Source: an uncultured Pluralibacter sp. (GTDB taxonomy: Bacteria; Pseudomonadota; Gammaproteobacteria; Enterobacterales; Enterobacteriaceae). Taken from it: a stretch of DNA of 62,382 nt. The DNA is taken from the NCBI RefSeq assembly GCF_913775985.1, contig NZ_CAJYMB010000160.1, forward strand, positions 1 through 62,382, written 5' to 3'. A program made the translations under genes and the position numbers. A model generated the notes under the pieces. That model was given only the letters and a program-made list of their open reading frames with translations, searched no databases and had not been told where the DNA came from. Shown piece by piece: positions 10,088-22,641 of this stretch. How positions within the stretch are numbered: position 1 is the stretch's first letter; each line of letters starts with the position of its first letter.

Positions 10088-11426
10088 ATTCTTTATCCGT
10101 TGTTTGCTCAACGGCTGCGGCTGCGGCATTCGGCTTGCGACGCTTGCCAATGTTTTTGGTATCGCGATGGCGCTTTTTAACCCGCGGCTTCTCTTTGTCT
10201 TTCTCTTTTTTCTTTTCGTCGCGTTTTGCCTGCACCTTTTTCGACGGCTTGCCGTTCAGCTTCTCGCTTGGCGGGCGAGTGGTTGGGCGCAGCTCGTCAA
10301 TCACGCGCGGTTTAAGCGGCTCGTCAATGTAGCGCCCGATTTTTCCCAGCAGCAGATGATCGTGGGCTTCAACCAGCGAGATCGCGGTACCCTTGCGCCC
10401 GGCGCGGCCGGTACGGCCGATACGGTGCAGATACGTGTCACCGCTGAGAGGCATGTCAAAGTTGAACACGTGGCTGACGTCAGGAATATCGATCCCGCGC
10501 GCGGCAACGTCAGTCGCGACCAGCACGTTGACGCGACCGTCGGTCAGGCGCTTAATCGCTTCGTTACGTTTGATCTGCACCATCTCACCTTCGAGATAGC
10601 AGTTGCTGATGTTCTGCTCGCGCAGCCAGGCGGCCAGCTCGTGCACGCGCTCGCGCTTGCGCACGAAAACGATGGCACGGGTAACATCTTCCTGCTGCAG
10701 CAGATGCATCAGCAGGGCAGTTTTATGCTTCAAATCATCTGCGCGGTAGTACCACTGGTGAATTTTCTTCCGCTCGCGGGTTGACGGCGTTGCGGAGACT
10801 TCAACCGGCTCTTCCAGCAGGCGCTCGGCGAAGTCTTTAATAGCGTCACCTTCCAGCGTGGCGGAGAACAGCAGCGTCTGCTTGCGCCAGCGGGTTTCTG
10901 CGGCAATAGTTTCAATATCCTGGGCAAAGCCCATATCCAGCATGCGATCCGCTTCATCCAGAATAAGCGTTTCGACCGCGCGGCAATCGAAGTTCTCTTC
11001 TTTAATGTACTGCAGCAGGCGGCCGGTGGTGGCCACTACAATATCCTGGTTTTCGCTGAACACTTCCGCGTGGTTCATGTACGCCACGCCGCCGGTGATG
11101 GTGGCGATATCAAGATGGGTATTTTTCGCCAGTTCGCGGGCGTGGTCGGCAACCTGCATTGCCAGCTCGCGGGTTGGCGTTACGATAAGAATACGCGGAG
11201 GGCCCGATTTTTTACGCGGAAAATCCAGCAGATGCTGCAACGCCGGCAGCAAATATGCCGCCGTTTTACCGGTGCCTGTCGGCGCTGAACCGAGAACATC
11301 ACGGCCTTCCAGCGCAGGCGGAATGGCAGCGGCCTGAATGGCGGTTGGGCGTGTGAAGCCTTTTTCCTGGAGTGCGTCCAGAAGGCTATCGTCGAGTTCA
11401 AGTTCGGAAAAAGTCGTTACAGTCAT
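10086..11426 (-). CDS. srmB: ATP-dependent RNA helicase SrmB
   Basis: DEAD-box RNA helicase acting early in 50S subunit assembly. All helicase motifs are visible: Q motif TAIQAAAIP, Walker A APTGTGKT, Ia PTRELAMQ, DEAD (ILDEADRMLDMGF), SAT (LFSATLE), and in the second domain ATDVAARGIDIP and HRIGRTGRAGR. The C-terminal tail is rich in Lys/Arg and would bind RNA nonspecifically. 446 aa against 444 in E. coli. The gene is divergent from trmN6. Confidence 0.97.
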   Translation of the reverse strand: MTVTTFSELELDDSLLDALQEKGFTRPTAIQAAAIPPALEGRDVLGSAPTGTGKTAAYLLPALQHLLDFPRKKSGPPRILIVTPTRELAMQVADHARELAKNTHLDIATITGGVAYMNHAEVFSENQDIVVATTGRLLQYIKEENFDCRAVETLILDEADRMLDMGFAQDIETIAAETRWRKQTLLFSATLEGDAIKDFAERLLEEPVEVSATPSTRERKKIHQWYYRADDLKHKTALLMHLLQQEDVTRAIVFVRKRERVHELAAWLREQNISNCYLEGEMVQIKRNEAIKRLTDGRVNVLVATDVAARGIDIPDVSHVFNFDMPLSGDTYLHRIGRTGRAGRKGTAISLVEAHDHLLLGKIGRYIDEPLKPRVIDELRPTTRPPSEKLNGKPSKKVQAKRDEKKKEKDKEKPRVKKRHRDTKNIGKRRKPNAAAAAVEQTTDKE

Positions 11427-11555
11427 CGTCTACCTCAGTGTGGGGCGCTGATTATAGACGTTATGGCCGCAATCTTCATCTGTTTGTATGGCTATCTGTT
11501 CTCGGGTATTGTGCTTAGCCCCTCATCACGGGGATATTTCAGGAACGTATAAAGA

Positions 11556-12293
11556 ATGAGTCAGCCTAAATCCGCGCTGCGCCGCAATGGATTTACTTTT
11601 AAGCAATTTTTTGTCGCCCACGATCGCTGTGCGATGAAAGTCAGTACTGATGGGATCTTATTGGGCGCGTGGGCACCGGTTGCCGGCGTCAGGCGGGTAT
11701 TGGACATCGGTACCGGCAGCGGCCTGCTGGCGCTAATGCTGGCCCAGCGTACGCCGCAGAGCGTGAAGATTGATGCCGTAGAGCTCGATAGCCAGGCTGC
11801 GGAACAGGCGCGTGAAAACGCCGCTGAGTCGCCGTGGGCGGCGCGTGTTGAAGTCCACCACGCGGATATTCTTTCCTGGCTACAGGCCGAGAATGGCCGC
11901 TACGAGCTTATCGTCTGTAACCCGCCTTACTATGAACAGGGTGTCGCGTGCGCAACGCCGGAGCGCGAGCAGGCCCGCTATACCACCACGCTCGATCATC
12001 AGAACCTGCTGCGCTGCGCGGTCAATGCCGTCACCGAAGAGGGTTTTTTCTGCGTCGTGCTGCCTGAAAGTATCAGCAGCGCCTTTACCGAACAGGCGCT
12101 GTCAATGGGATGGCATTTGCGCCTGCGCACCGACGTGGCGGAAACGGATCTTCGACTGCCGCACCGCGTGCTGCTGGCGTTCTCTCCCCGGGCGGGCGAG
12201 TGCTTCTCCGACCGACTGGTGCTTCGTGGGCCGGATCAGCACTACTCTGAAGGCTACACGGCGCTTACCCAGGCTTTTTATCTGTTTATGTGA
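11556..12293 (+). CDS. trmN6: tRNA1(Val) adenine-37 N6-methyltransferase TrmN6 (YfiC)
   Basis: SAM-dependent N6-methylation of A37 in tRNA-Val(UAC). A Rossmann methyltransferase with motif [18 protein letters not shown] and the N6-adenine signature NPPY (residues about 124-127). 245 aa, the family length. Its 3' end overlaps the convergent nadB by 16 bp, so no terminator separates the two genes. Confidence 0.94.
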   Translation: MSQPKSALRRNGFTFKQFFVAHDRCAMKVSTDGILLGAWAPVAGVRRVLDIGTGSGLLALMLAQRTPQSVKIDAVELDSQAAEQARENAAESPWAARVEVHHADILSWLQAENGRYELIVCNPPYYEQGVACATPEREQARYTTTLDHQNLLRCAVNAVTEEGFFCVVLPESISSAFTEQALSMGWHLRLRTDVAETDLRLPHRVLLAFSPRAGECFSDRLVLRGPDQHYSEGYTALTQAFYLFM

Positions 12294-13897
12294 GCCAGCG
12301 GCGACAGGATGGACGGTGCGCTATTTTCCTGTAGATCCGGATAATCGAGCGTGTAATGCAGGCCGCGACTCTCTTTGCGCATCATCGCGCAGCGCACAAT
12401 CAGTTCGGCAACCTGAACCAGGTTACGCAACTCCAGCAGGTTGTTGGATACCCGAAAGCGGGAATAGTACTCATCCAGTTCCTGCTGCAGCACAGTGATG
12501 CGCCGCAGCGCCCGCTCAAGGCGTTTGGTCGTGCGTACTATGCCGACATAATCCCACATAAACAGCCGCAACTCGTGCCAGTTATGCTGAATAACGACCC
12601 GCTCGTCGGCGTCTTCAACCCGGCTTTCGTCCCAGGCGGGCAGGGTGTTAGCCTGGCGAACAAACGGCAGCCGCTTCTGGATATCCTCCGCCGCAGACCA
12701 GCCGTACACCAGACACTCCAGCAGCGAGTTTGACGCCATGCGATTGGCACCGTGCAGGCCGGTATAGCTGACCTCGCCGACGGCATAGAGACCATCTACG
12801 TCGGTACGCCCGTCGCTATCGACCATTACCCCGCCGCAGGTATAGTGCGCGGCCGGCACGACCGGCACGGGATCTTTCGTCAGATCGATACCGAGCCCCA
12901 GTAGTTTTTCATAAATCATCGGAAAGTGCTGGCGAACAAACTCCTCGGGCTTGTGGCTGATGTCCAGATACATACAGTCGACGCCGAGCCGCTTCATTTC
13001 GTGATCGATGGCGCGGGCGACCACATCGCGGGGGGCCAGCTCGGCGCGCTCGTCAAAATCCGGCATAAAACGCGTGCCGTCGGGGCGCTTGAGCCACGCG
13101 CCTTCGCCGCGCAGGGCTTCGGTTAGCAGGAAGTTACGCGCCTGCGGATGAAACAGGGCGGTGGGATGAAACTGGTTAAACTCCAGATTGGCAACCCGGC
13201 AGCCGGCGCGCCACGCCATTGCGATGCCGTCCCCGGAGGAGATATCCGGGTTGGTGGTGTATTGGTAAACCTTCGACGCGCCGCCGGTGGCCAGAACCAC
13301 AGACCCTGCGGCGCAGGTTTCAACCTGCTCTTTATTGCGGTTCCACAGCCACGCGCCGACCACTCTTCGCGTGCCGGGCAGGCCGATTTTGTCCGAAATA
13401 ATCAAATCTACGGCATTACTGCGCTCGAAGATTTGAATATTGGGATGATTGACGGCCTTGCTGACCAGCGTGGTTTCCACCTCTTTGCCGGTTGCATCCG
13501 CCGCGTGCAGGATCCGCCGGTGGCTGTGTCCGCCTTCGCGGGTCAGGTGGTAGCCCGACTCGCCGTTAGGCTGGATCTCGGTATCGAACAGCACGCCCTG
13601 ATCGATAAGCCACTGTACGCATCGGCGGGCATTGCTGGCTACGAAGGAGACGGCCTGCCGCTCGCAGAGCCCTGCACCCGCGATAAGCGTATCCTCAATG
13701 TGCGATTCAATACTGTCTGTCTCATCAAATACGGCTGCAATCCCGCCCTGGGCGTAGAATGTCGAGCCTTCACTCACCGGCCCTTTACTGAGAACTATGA
13801 CGGAGCTGTGTTCCGCCAGCCGCAGCGCCAGCGACAGACCCGCGGCCCCACTGCCAATAATAAGAACGTCGCAAGTGTAGTCAGGTTTGGTTTGCAT
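12278..13897 (-). CDS. nadB: L-aspartate oxidase NadB
   Basis: FAD enzyme oxidising L-aspartate to iminoaspartate, the first step of de novo NAD synthesis. The N-terminal dinucleotide-binding motif is [19 protein letters not shown]. The succinate-dehydrogenase-like segments HPTALF and [16 protein letters not shown] and the FAD motif [15 protein letters not shown] are present. 539 aa against 540 in E. coli. A perfect NadR operator sits immediately upstream of the start codon, consistent with NAD-responsive repression. Confidence 0.97.
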   Translation of the reverse strand: MQTKPDYTCDVLIIGSGAAGLSLALRLAEHSSVIVLSKGPVSEGSTFYAQGGIAAVFDETDSIESHIEDTLIAGAGLCERQAVSFVASNARRCVQWLIDQGVLFDTEIQPNGESGYHLTREGGHSHRRILHAADATGKEVETTLVSKAVNHPNIQIFERSNAVDLIISDKIGLPGTRRVVGAWLWNRNKEQVETCAAGSVVLATGGASKVYQYTTNPDISSGDGIAMAWRAGCRVANLEFNQFHPTALFHPQARNFLLTEALRGEGAWLKRPDGTRFMPDFDERAELAPRDVVARAIDHEMKRLGVDCMYLDISHKPEEFVRQHFPMIYEKLLGLGIDLTKDPVPVVPAAHYTCGGVMVDSDGRTDVDGLYAVGEVSYTGLHGANRMASNSLLECLVYGWSAAEDIQKRLPFVRQANTLPAWDESRVEDADERVVIQHNWHELRLFMWDYVGIVRTTKRLERALRRITVLQQELDEYYSRFRVSNNLLELRNLVQVAELIVRCAMMRKESRGLHYTLDYPDLQENSAPSILSPLAHINR

Positions 13898-13901
13898 AAT
13901 G

Positions 13902-13919
13902 TGTTTAATGCGCTAAACA
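13902..13919. promoter_or_regulatory. NadR operator of nadB
   Basis: TGTTTA-N6-TAAACA is an exact match to the NadR box consensus as I know it, placed 5 bp upstream of the nadB ATG. Binding here would block transcription when NAD is plentiful. The remaining ~220 nt up to the rpoE leader ORF show no other feature I can support. Confidence 0.85.
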
Positions 13920-14138
13920 AGGTGTTCGGAGATTAGCACCGGTTAGCTGTTTTTTGCACGATTTTTTTCTTTTTGGTTGTGTCGACTAAACACTGCGGCC
14001 GTGGCTCCAGGTAGGGCTGTCATAAATAGTTACCCTCAGATTTTATGATGAAAAAAAAGCTGTGGTACGGTACTCTGCTGGCTGATTTCAGACGTTTATT
14101 TTCGATATGACGCTGCATAAAGGACGGGTGGACTTATA

Positions 14139-14301
14139 ATGAGTGATAATGATCAGTCTGCCGTAATGAACTAAAAGCAAAGGCGTAACTGAACTTTACA
14201 GCGACGACGCACTCAAACAGGTGCTTGCTCAGGGTGCAGTATTGGAATGGCGTTCTGATTACGCATGGGAATTAGGTTTGAGGAGACATTACCTCGGATG
14301 A
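14139..14301 (+). pseudogene. rseD: rpoE leader ORF (rseD-like), apparently frameshifted
   Basis: Upstream of rpoE there is coding-like sequence in two frames. ATG 14139 opens 11 codons (MSDNDQSAVMN) and stops at TAA 14172. From 14170 a 43-codon open frame in the +1 frame runs to TGA 14299-14301, overlapping the rpoE ATG as ATGA. Removing one A in the run around 14169-14170 would join the two into a single ORF of about 53 codons. E. coli has a leader peptide of about 51 codons (RseD) translationally coupled to rpoE and repressed by CsrA; here two GGA motifs (GGACGGGTGGA) precede the ATG, as expected for CsrA. Either a real frameshift, a sequencing error, or an unusual start; see findings. Confidence 0.6.
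14190..14217 (+). promoter_or_regulatory. Sigma-E autoregulatory promoter of rpoE
   Basis: TGAACTT at 14190-14196 and TCAAA at 14213-14217, with a 16-bp spacer from the GAACTT core, match the sigma-E consensus (GGAACTT / TCnAA). The predicted start is roughly 75 nt before rpoE, in agreement with the autoregulated proximal promoter known in E. coli. It lies inside the rseD-like leader frame, so transcripts from it skip the leader start. Confidence 0.75.
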
Positions 14302-14873
14302 GCGAGCAGTTAACGGATCAGGTCCTTGTCGAGCGGGTCCAAAAGGGAGACCAGAAAGCCTTCAATCTGCTGGTGGTGCGCTATCAGCATAAAGTGGCGA
14401 GCCTGGTTTCCCGCTATGTCCCATCGGGCGACGTGCCTGATGTGGTTCAAGAGTCTTTTATAAAGGCCTATCGGGCGCTGGATTCCTTCCGGGGAGACAG
14501 TGCTTTCTATACCTGGCTGTACCGCATCGCGGTGAATACAGCAAAGAATTACCTGGTTGCTCAGGGAAGACGCCCGCCATCAAGCGATGTTGACGCAAGC
14601 GAAGCTGAAAATTACGAAAGTGGCGGTGCGCTGAAAGAAATTTCGAACCCTGAGAACTTAATGTTGTCAGAAGAACTGAGACAAATAGTGTTCCGTACTA
14701 TTGAGTCGCTCCCTGAGGATTTACGTATGGCAATTACGTTGCGGGAGTTGGATGGCCTGAGCTATGAAGAGATAGCCGTCATTATGGATTGTCCGGTCGG
14801 TACGGTACGTTCACGCATTTTTCGGGCGCGTGAAGCTATTGATAATAAAGTTCAACCGCTTATCAGGCGTTGA
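14298..14873 (+). CDS. rpoE: RNA polymerase sigma factor RpoE (sigma-E)
   Basis: ECF sigma factor directing the envelope-stress regulon (outer-membrane protein folding, LPS). 191 aa, nearly identical to E. coli. Region 2 (DVPDVVQESFIKAYRALDSFRGDSAFYTWLYRIAVNTA) contains the -10 recognition helix, and region 4 (LDGLSYEEIAVIMDCPVGTVRSRIFRAREAI) the -35 helix-turn-helix. The start at MSEQLTDQ is preceded by GAGGAG; an in-frame upstream ATG would add 11 residues not found in the family. First gene of rpoE-rseA-rseB-rseC. Confidence 0.98.
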   Translation: MSEQLTDQVLVERVQKGDQKAFNLLVVRYQHKVASLVSRYVPSGDVPDVVQESFIKAYRALDSFRGDSAFYTWLYRIAVNTAKNYLVAQGRRPPSSDVDASEAENYESGGALKEISNPENLMLSEELRQIVFRTIESLPEDLRMAITLRELDGLSYEEIAVIMDCPVGTVRSRIFRAREAIDNKVQPLIRR

Positions 14874-14904
14874 CGATAGCGGAATACTGAAAAGGTATTT
14901 AGGC

Positions 14905-15558
14905 ATGCAGAAAGAAAAACTTTCCGCCTTAATGGATGGTGAAATGCTGGATAACGAGCTGTTCAATGAACTGGCTCACTCTCCAGAATTGCAAAAAACG
15001 TGGCAGAGCTATCACCTCATTCGCGACACGATGCGCGGCGAAACCGCGCAGATGGCGCAGTTTGATATCTCCGCCAGTGTAATGGCCGCCATTGAGAATG
15101 AACCTGTACGTCAGGCGACGCCTCTTATCCCTGAATCTCAGCCAGCCCCGCACCAGTGGCAGAAGATGTCTTTCTGGCAAAAAATGCGCCCGTGGGCAGG
15201 CTCCCTGACCCAGATGGGTGTGGCCGCGTGCGTTTCTCTTGCAGTTATCGTCGGCGTTCAGCAGTACAACGGACGCGGTGAAGCCTCATCCCAGCCTGAA
15301 GCGCCGGTATTCAATACGATGCCGATGCTGGGTAAAGCCAGCCCGGTCAGCCTGGGCGTGCCTGCAGACGCCAATGCCGGAACCGGCCAGCAGGCGCAGG
15401 TTCAGGAGCAGCGTCGCCGTATCAACGCCATGCTACAGGACTATGAGCTGCAGCGTCGCCTGCACTCGGAACAGCTGCAGTTTGAGCAGTCTCAGACGCA
15501 GCAAGCTGCGGTGCAGTCCGTACCGGGTTATCAAACGTTAGGAACGCAATCGCAGTAA
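14905..15558 (+). CDS. rseA: Anti-sigma-E factor RseA
   Basis: Inner-membrane anti-sigma factor. The cytoplasmic domain (MQKEKLSALMDGEMLDNEL to about residue 90) binds sigma-E, a single membrane helix (GVAACVSLAVIVGV, about 100-117) follows, and a Gln-rich periplasmic domain binds RseB and is cut by DegS. Cleavage by DegS, RseP and ClpXP frees sigma-E. 217 aa against 216 in E. coli. Its stop overlaps the rseB start in TAATG. The start was set at the family start, not at the earlier in-frame ATG inside rpoE. Confidence 0.96.
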   Translation: MQKEKLSALMDGEMLDNELFNELAHSPELQKTWQSYHLIRDTMRGETAQMAQFDISASVMAAIENEPVRQATPLIPESQPAPHQWQKMSFWQKMRPWAGSLTQMGVAACVSLAVIVGVQQYNGRGEASSQPEAPVFNTMPMLGKASPVSLGVPADANAGTGQQAQVQEQRRRINAMLQDYELQRRLHSEQLQFEQSQTQQAAVQSVPGYQTLGTQSQ

Positions 15559-16511
15559 TGAAGCAACTTTGGTGTGCTATGTCACTTGTGGCTGGTAGCC
15601 TGTTCTTCTCTGTTAACGCCTCGGCTGATGCATCGTCCGGGGCGTTATTGCAGGAGATGAATCTGGCCAGTCAGTCCCTCAATTATGAGCTGTCATTTGT
15701 TAGCATTAACAAGCAGGGCGTTGAATCACTGCGCTATCGTCACGTTCGGCTAAAGAGCCAGGCGCTGGCGCAGCTCCTGCAGCTTGACGGTCCGCGCCGC
15801 GAAGTTGTCCAGCGCGGGAATGAAATCAGCTATTTTGAACCTGGCCTCGATCCGTTCACCCTGAACGGTGACTACATCGTCGACTCTTTGCCCTCACTGG
15901 TTTATACCGATTTCAAACGGCTTGCGCCTTACTATGATTTCATCTCAGTAGGCCGCACGCGCATTGCCGATCGCCTGTGCGAAGTGATTCGCGTCGTGGC
16001 GAGGGACGGCACGCGCTTTAGTTATATCGTCTGGATGGATACGGAAACCAAGCTGCCGATGCGGGTGGATTTGCTGGACCGCGATGGCGAAACGCTCGAA
16101 CAGTTTCGCGTGATAGCATTCAGCGTCGGTGACGAAGTCAGCAGCAGCATGGAGAGCCTGTCCAAAGCCAGTCTGCCGCCGCTGCTCTCCGTACCCGCCG
16201 GCGATAACATCAAATTCAACTGGTCGCCAGAGTGGGTGCCGCAGGGGTTTGTGGAAGTTGCAGGCAGCCGCCGCACGCTGCCCACTATCGAAACGCCTGT
16301 AGAGTCGCGCCTCTACTCTGATGGGCTATTTAGCTTTTCGGTTAACGTCAATCGCGCGAATGCCAACAGCGGAGAGCAGCTGATCCGCACCGGACGCCGC
16401 ACGGTTAGCACCACCGTTCGCGATAATGCAGAAATCACTATTGTCGGCGAGCTGCCGCCGCAAACGGCGAAGCGCATCGCCGACAGTATTCAGTTCAGAG
16501 GCGCGCAATGA
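15558..16511 (+). CDS. rseB: Sigma-E regulatory protein RseB
   Basis: Periplasmic protein that binds the RseA periplasmic domain and protects it from DegS. LPS intermediates release it, making it a second input sensor. A signal peptide ends near SVNASADA. Two domains follow: an N-terminal LolA-like beta domain and a smaller C-terminal domain. 317 aa against 318 in E. coli. Translation is coupled to rseA (1-nt overlap) and to rseC (ATGA overlap). Confidence 0.96.
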   Translation: MKQLWCAMSLVAGSLFFSVNASADASSGALLQEMNLASQSLNYELSFVSINKQGVESLRYRHVRLKSQALAQLLQLDGPRREVVQRGNEISYFEPGLDPFTLNGDYIVDSLPSLVYTDFKRLAPYYDFISVGRTRIADRLCEVIRVVARDGTRFSYIVWMDTETKLPMRVDLLDRDGETLEQFRVIAFSVGDEVSSSMESLSKASLPPLLSVPAGDNIKFNWSPEWVPQGFVEVAGSRRTLPTIETPVESRLYSDGLFSFSVNVNRANANSGEQLIRTGRRTVSTTVRDNAEITIVGELPPQTAKRIADSIQFRGAQ

Positions 16512-16987
16512 TTAAAGAGTGGGCAACGGTAGTTTCCTGGCATAACGGCCAGGCACTGGTAAGCTGCGATGTAAAATCCTCCTGCAGCAGCTGCTCATCG
16601 CGAGCCGGCTGCGGCAGCCGGGTTCTCAACAAGCTCGGGCCGCAGACCGAACATACCATTCGCGTTCCCAGTGCCGAGCCGCTGAGCGTCGGTCAGAAAG
16701 TCGAGCTGGGTATCAGCGAAGGCAGCCTGCTCACTTCCGCTATGCTGGTATATATGACGCCGCTGCTGGGATTATTCGTTATTGCTGCGCTGTTTCAGAT
16801 TTTGTTCAGCAGCGATCTGGCCGCCTTTGCCGGTGGCGTGCTGGGCGGCGTCGGCGGTTTCCTGATTGCCCGCGGTTTCTCCCCGCGCCTGGCCTCCCGC
16901 GAAGGCTGGCAGCCGATTATTCTGAGCGTTGGCCTGCCGCCCAATCTCCTGCGCGTAGAGACCACCTCTTCTGACGCCAGCCAGTAG
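16508..16987 (+). CDS. rseC: SoxR-reducing/sigma-E operon protein RseC
   Basis: Small inner-membrane protein with an N-terminal cysteine cluster (CDVKSSCSSCSSRAGCGS, four cysteines) followed by two transmembrane helices (about 78-100 and 103-121). RseC has been linked to SoxR reduction (Rsx system) and thiamine synthesis in enterics. It is the last gene of the sigma-E operon; no clear terminator is visible in the 176-nt gap before lepA. Confidence 0.93.
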   Translation: MIKEWATVVSWHNGQALVSCDVKSSCSSCSSRAGCGSRVLNKLGPQTEHTIRVPSAEPLSVGQKVELGISEGSLLTSAMLVYMTPLLGLFVIAALFQILFSSDLAAFAGGVLGGVGGFLIARGFSPRLASREGWQPIILSVGLPPNLLRVETTSSDASQ

Positions 16988-17163
16988 CCTTTATCTTTGC
17001 TTACATCTGTCTTGCGATCTGCATTCTGTTAACCGCTATCCTTGCCGGAAGAGCATTTCCTGGCAACCGGGTTGTAGTGTAGAATGCGGCGTTTTCGAAC
17101 GCTTAATCGTCAGGCGCAGACCCGCAGCCTCCAGGAATTCGTAAGGCATAACTAACGCTAACT

Positions 17164-18963
<1,800 letters not shown>

Positions 18964-18979
18964 TTAATAAGGAGTTGGC

Positions 18980-19954
18980 ATGGCAAACATGTTTGCCCTG
19001 GTCCTCGTTATCGCCACCCTGGTGACAGGAATTTTGTGGTGCGTGGACAAATTCGTATTTGCGCCGAAGCGCCGCGAGCGCCAGGCGGAGGCTCAGGCAG
19101 CTACGGGCGATGCGCTGGATAATAAAACCCTCAGCAAAGTGGGCCCCAAGCCTGGCTGGCTGGAAACCGGCGCATCGGTATTCCCGGTGCTGGCTATCGT
19201 GCTTATCGTTCGCTCGTTTATTTATGAGCCGTTTCAGATCCCGTCAGGTTCAATGATGCCGACGCTGCTGATTGGTGACTTTATTCTGGTGGAGAAATTC
19301 GCCTACGGAATCAAAGATCCTATCTACCAGAAAACGCTGATTGAAACCGGTCACCCGAAGCGCGGCGATATTGTGGTATTCAAATATCCGAAAGATCCGA
19401 GCCTCGACTACATCAAGCGCGCCGTGGGCCTGCCTGGTGACAAAGTAACGTATAATCCGGTTGCCAAAGAGGTGACGATTCAGCCGAACTGCCGCTCCGG
19501 CCAGGCCTGCGACAGCGCGCTGCCGGTGACGTATTCCAACGTTGAGCCGAGCGACTTCGTGCAGACCTTTGCCAGCCGCGACGGCGGTGAAGCCACCAGC
19601 GGTTTCTGGCAGCTGCCGCAGGGCGAAAGCAAAGAGAACGGCATTCGTCTCGACGGGCGTGAAGAAGCGCTGGGTGACGTCACCCACCATATTCTGACCG
19701 TGCCTATCGCACAGGACCAGCTGGGCGCCTATTATCAGCAGTCCGGTCAGCCTCTGGCGACCTGGATAGTGCCGCCGGGGCACTACTTTATGATGGGCGA
19801 CAACCGCGATAACAGCGCCGACAGCCGCTACTGGGGCTTTGTGCCTGAAGCGAACCTGGTTGGCAAAGCGGTAGGCATTTGGATGAGCTTCGACAAGCAG
19901 GAAGGCGAATGGCCGACCGGCGTGCGCTTAAGCCGCATCGGTGGTATTCACTAA
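18980..19954 (+). CDS. lepB: Signal peptidase I LepB
   Basis: Membrane serine peptidase that removes signal peptides from secreted proteins. Two N-terminal membrane helices (residues 3-22 and about 60-77) precede the catalytic domain. The nucleophile is in PSGSMMPTLLIGD (Ser near 91) and the general base in DYIKRAVGLPGDKV (Lys near 146). The conserved box GDNRDNSADSRYWGFV is intact. 324 aa as in E. coli. Confidence 0.98.
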   Translation: MANMFALVLVIATLVTGILWCVDKFVFAPKRRERQAEAQAATGDALDNKTLSKVGPKPGWLETGASVFPVLAIVLIVRSFIYEPFQIPSGSMMPTLLIGDFILVEKFAYGIKDPIYQKTLIETGHPKRGDIVVFKYPKDPSLDYIKRAVGLPGDKVTYNPVAKEVTIQPNCRSGQACDSALPVTYSNVEPSDFVQTFASRDGGEATSGFWQLPQGESKENGIRLDGREEALGDVTHHILTVPIAQDQLGAYYQQSGQPLATWIVPPGHYFMMGDNRDNSADSRYWGFVPEANLVGKAVGIWMSFDKQEGEWPTGVRLSRIGGIH

Positions 19955-19968
19955 TTCCCGCCGCCTCA

Positions 19969-19997
19969 CGCGCTGCCATTGTTATGATGGCAGCGCG
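19969..19997 (+). terminator. Hairpin after lepB, possible attenuator/terminator
   Basis: Perfect 11-bp stem CGCGCTGCCAT / ATGGCAGCGCG with a 7-nt loop, followed by only a weak AT tract. It lies between lepB and the rnc promoter and would at least stabilise the lepAB mRNA 3' end. Confidence 0.55.
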
Positions 19998-20028
19998 AAT
20001 TATTTCCCAGATTAATTCCTTCAGACTA

Positions 20029-20146
20029 ACGACATCCCCGGTCGTTGCGTATAGAATGTCCCCCCGAAGTTTCATACTGGTACCCCAAAGGGATCCACAG
20101 CACACGAAACCGCGTTGACTTTCGTTCAGGTCGGTTCCGTGTGCTG
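20029..20146 (+). promoter_or_regulatory. rnc promoter and RNase III-cleaved leader hairpin
   Basis: A promoter ACGACA-N17-TAGAAT (20029-20057) is followed by a long leader. In it, CAGCACACGAAACCG (20098-20112) pairs with CGGTTCCGTGTGCTG (20132-20146) in a nearly perfect 15-bp double-stranded stem. In E. coli RNase III cleaves the corresponding stem in its own leader and so destabilises the rnc-era-recO mRNA (autoregulation). The stem ends 31 nt before the rnc ATG. Confidence 0.85.
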
Positions 20147-20174
20147 AATTTTTTACGCATTCATCTATTGGTAA

Positions 20175-21760
<1,586 letters not shown>

Positions 21761-21889
21761 TATTTACTGCTTTTCCTGCCGCAGGCGCGCCCGTCGCGCC
21801 TGCTCTTCCTTGCCGCAGCGAGCCTGCCGCCCGGTAGCATCGAGCTTATTACCCTCCTGCCACAATAAACAGACAGAGACTTTACGCTA

Positions 21890-22615
21890 ATGGACGGCTG
21901 GCAGCGCGCGTTTGTCCTGCACTCGCGTCCCTGGAGCGAGACCAGCCTGATGCTGGACGTCTTCACGGAAGAGTCGGGCCGCGTGCGGCTGGTGGCAAAA
22001 GGTGCGCGCTCCAAACGCTCGAACCTGAAAGGCGCGCTTCAGCCTTTTACGCCGCTGCTGGTGCGCTTTGGCGGGCGTGGTGAAGTGAAAACCCTGCGCA
22101 GCGCTGAAGCCGTCTCCCTGGCGCTGCCCCTGAGCGGCATCACGCTCTACAGCGGGCTGTACGTTAACGAGCTGCTCTCCCGGGTGCTGGAGAGCGAAAC
22201 CCGCTTCTCCGAGCTGTTCTTCGATTACCTGCACTGCATTCAGGCGCTGGCCGGTGCCAGCGGCACGCCGGAACCGGCCCTGCGCCGCTTCGAGCTGGCG
22301 CTGCTGGCGCACCTCGGCTACGGCGTTGATTACCTGCACTGCGCGGGCAGCGGCGATCCGGTAGAGCCGGGCATGACCTACCGCTATCGGGAAGAGAAGG
22401 GCTTTATTGCCAGCCTGGTTATTGATAACAGCACGTTTACCGGGCACCATTTGCAGGCCCTCGCCAGCCGGGAGTTTCCTGATGCGGACACTCTGCGAGC
22501 GGCAAAGCGCTTTACCCGCATCGCGCTAAAGCCGTATCTTGGCGGCAAGCCGCTGAAGAGCAGGGAATTGTTCCGCCAGTTTGTGCCCAGGCGCGGCGGT
22601 GAAAAGAGTGAATAA
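21890..22615 (+). CDS. recO: DNA repair protein RecO
   Basis: Recombination mediator of the RecFOR pathway; with RecR it loads RecA onto SSB-coated single-stranded DNA and anneals strands. An N-terminal OB fold ([20 protein letters not shown]) is followed by a helical domain ending in [15 protein letters not shown]. 241 aa against 242 in E. coli. Same strand as era and pdxJ. Confidence 0.95.
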   Translation: MDGWQRAFVLHSRPWSETSLMLDVFTEESGRVRLVAKGARSKRSNLKGALQPFTPLLVRFGGRGEVKTLRSAEAVSLALPLSGITLYSGLYVNELLSRVLESETRFSELFFDYLHCIQALAGASGTPEPALRRFELALLAHLGYGVDYLHCAGSGDPVEPGMTYRYREEKGFIASLVIDNSTFTGHHLQALASREFPDADTLRAAKRFTRIALKPYLGGKPLKSRELFRQFVPRRGGEKSE

Positions 22616-22641
22616 CCGAATATAAGATATCGAGGATTGTC

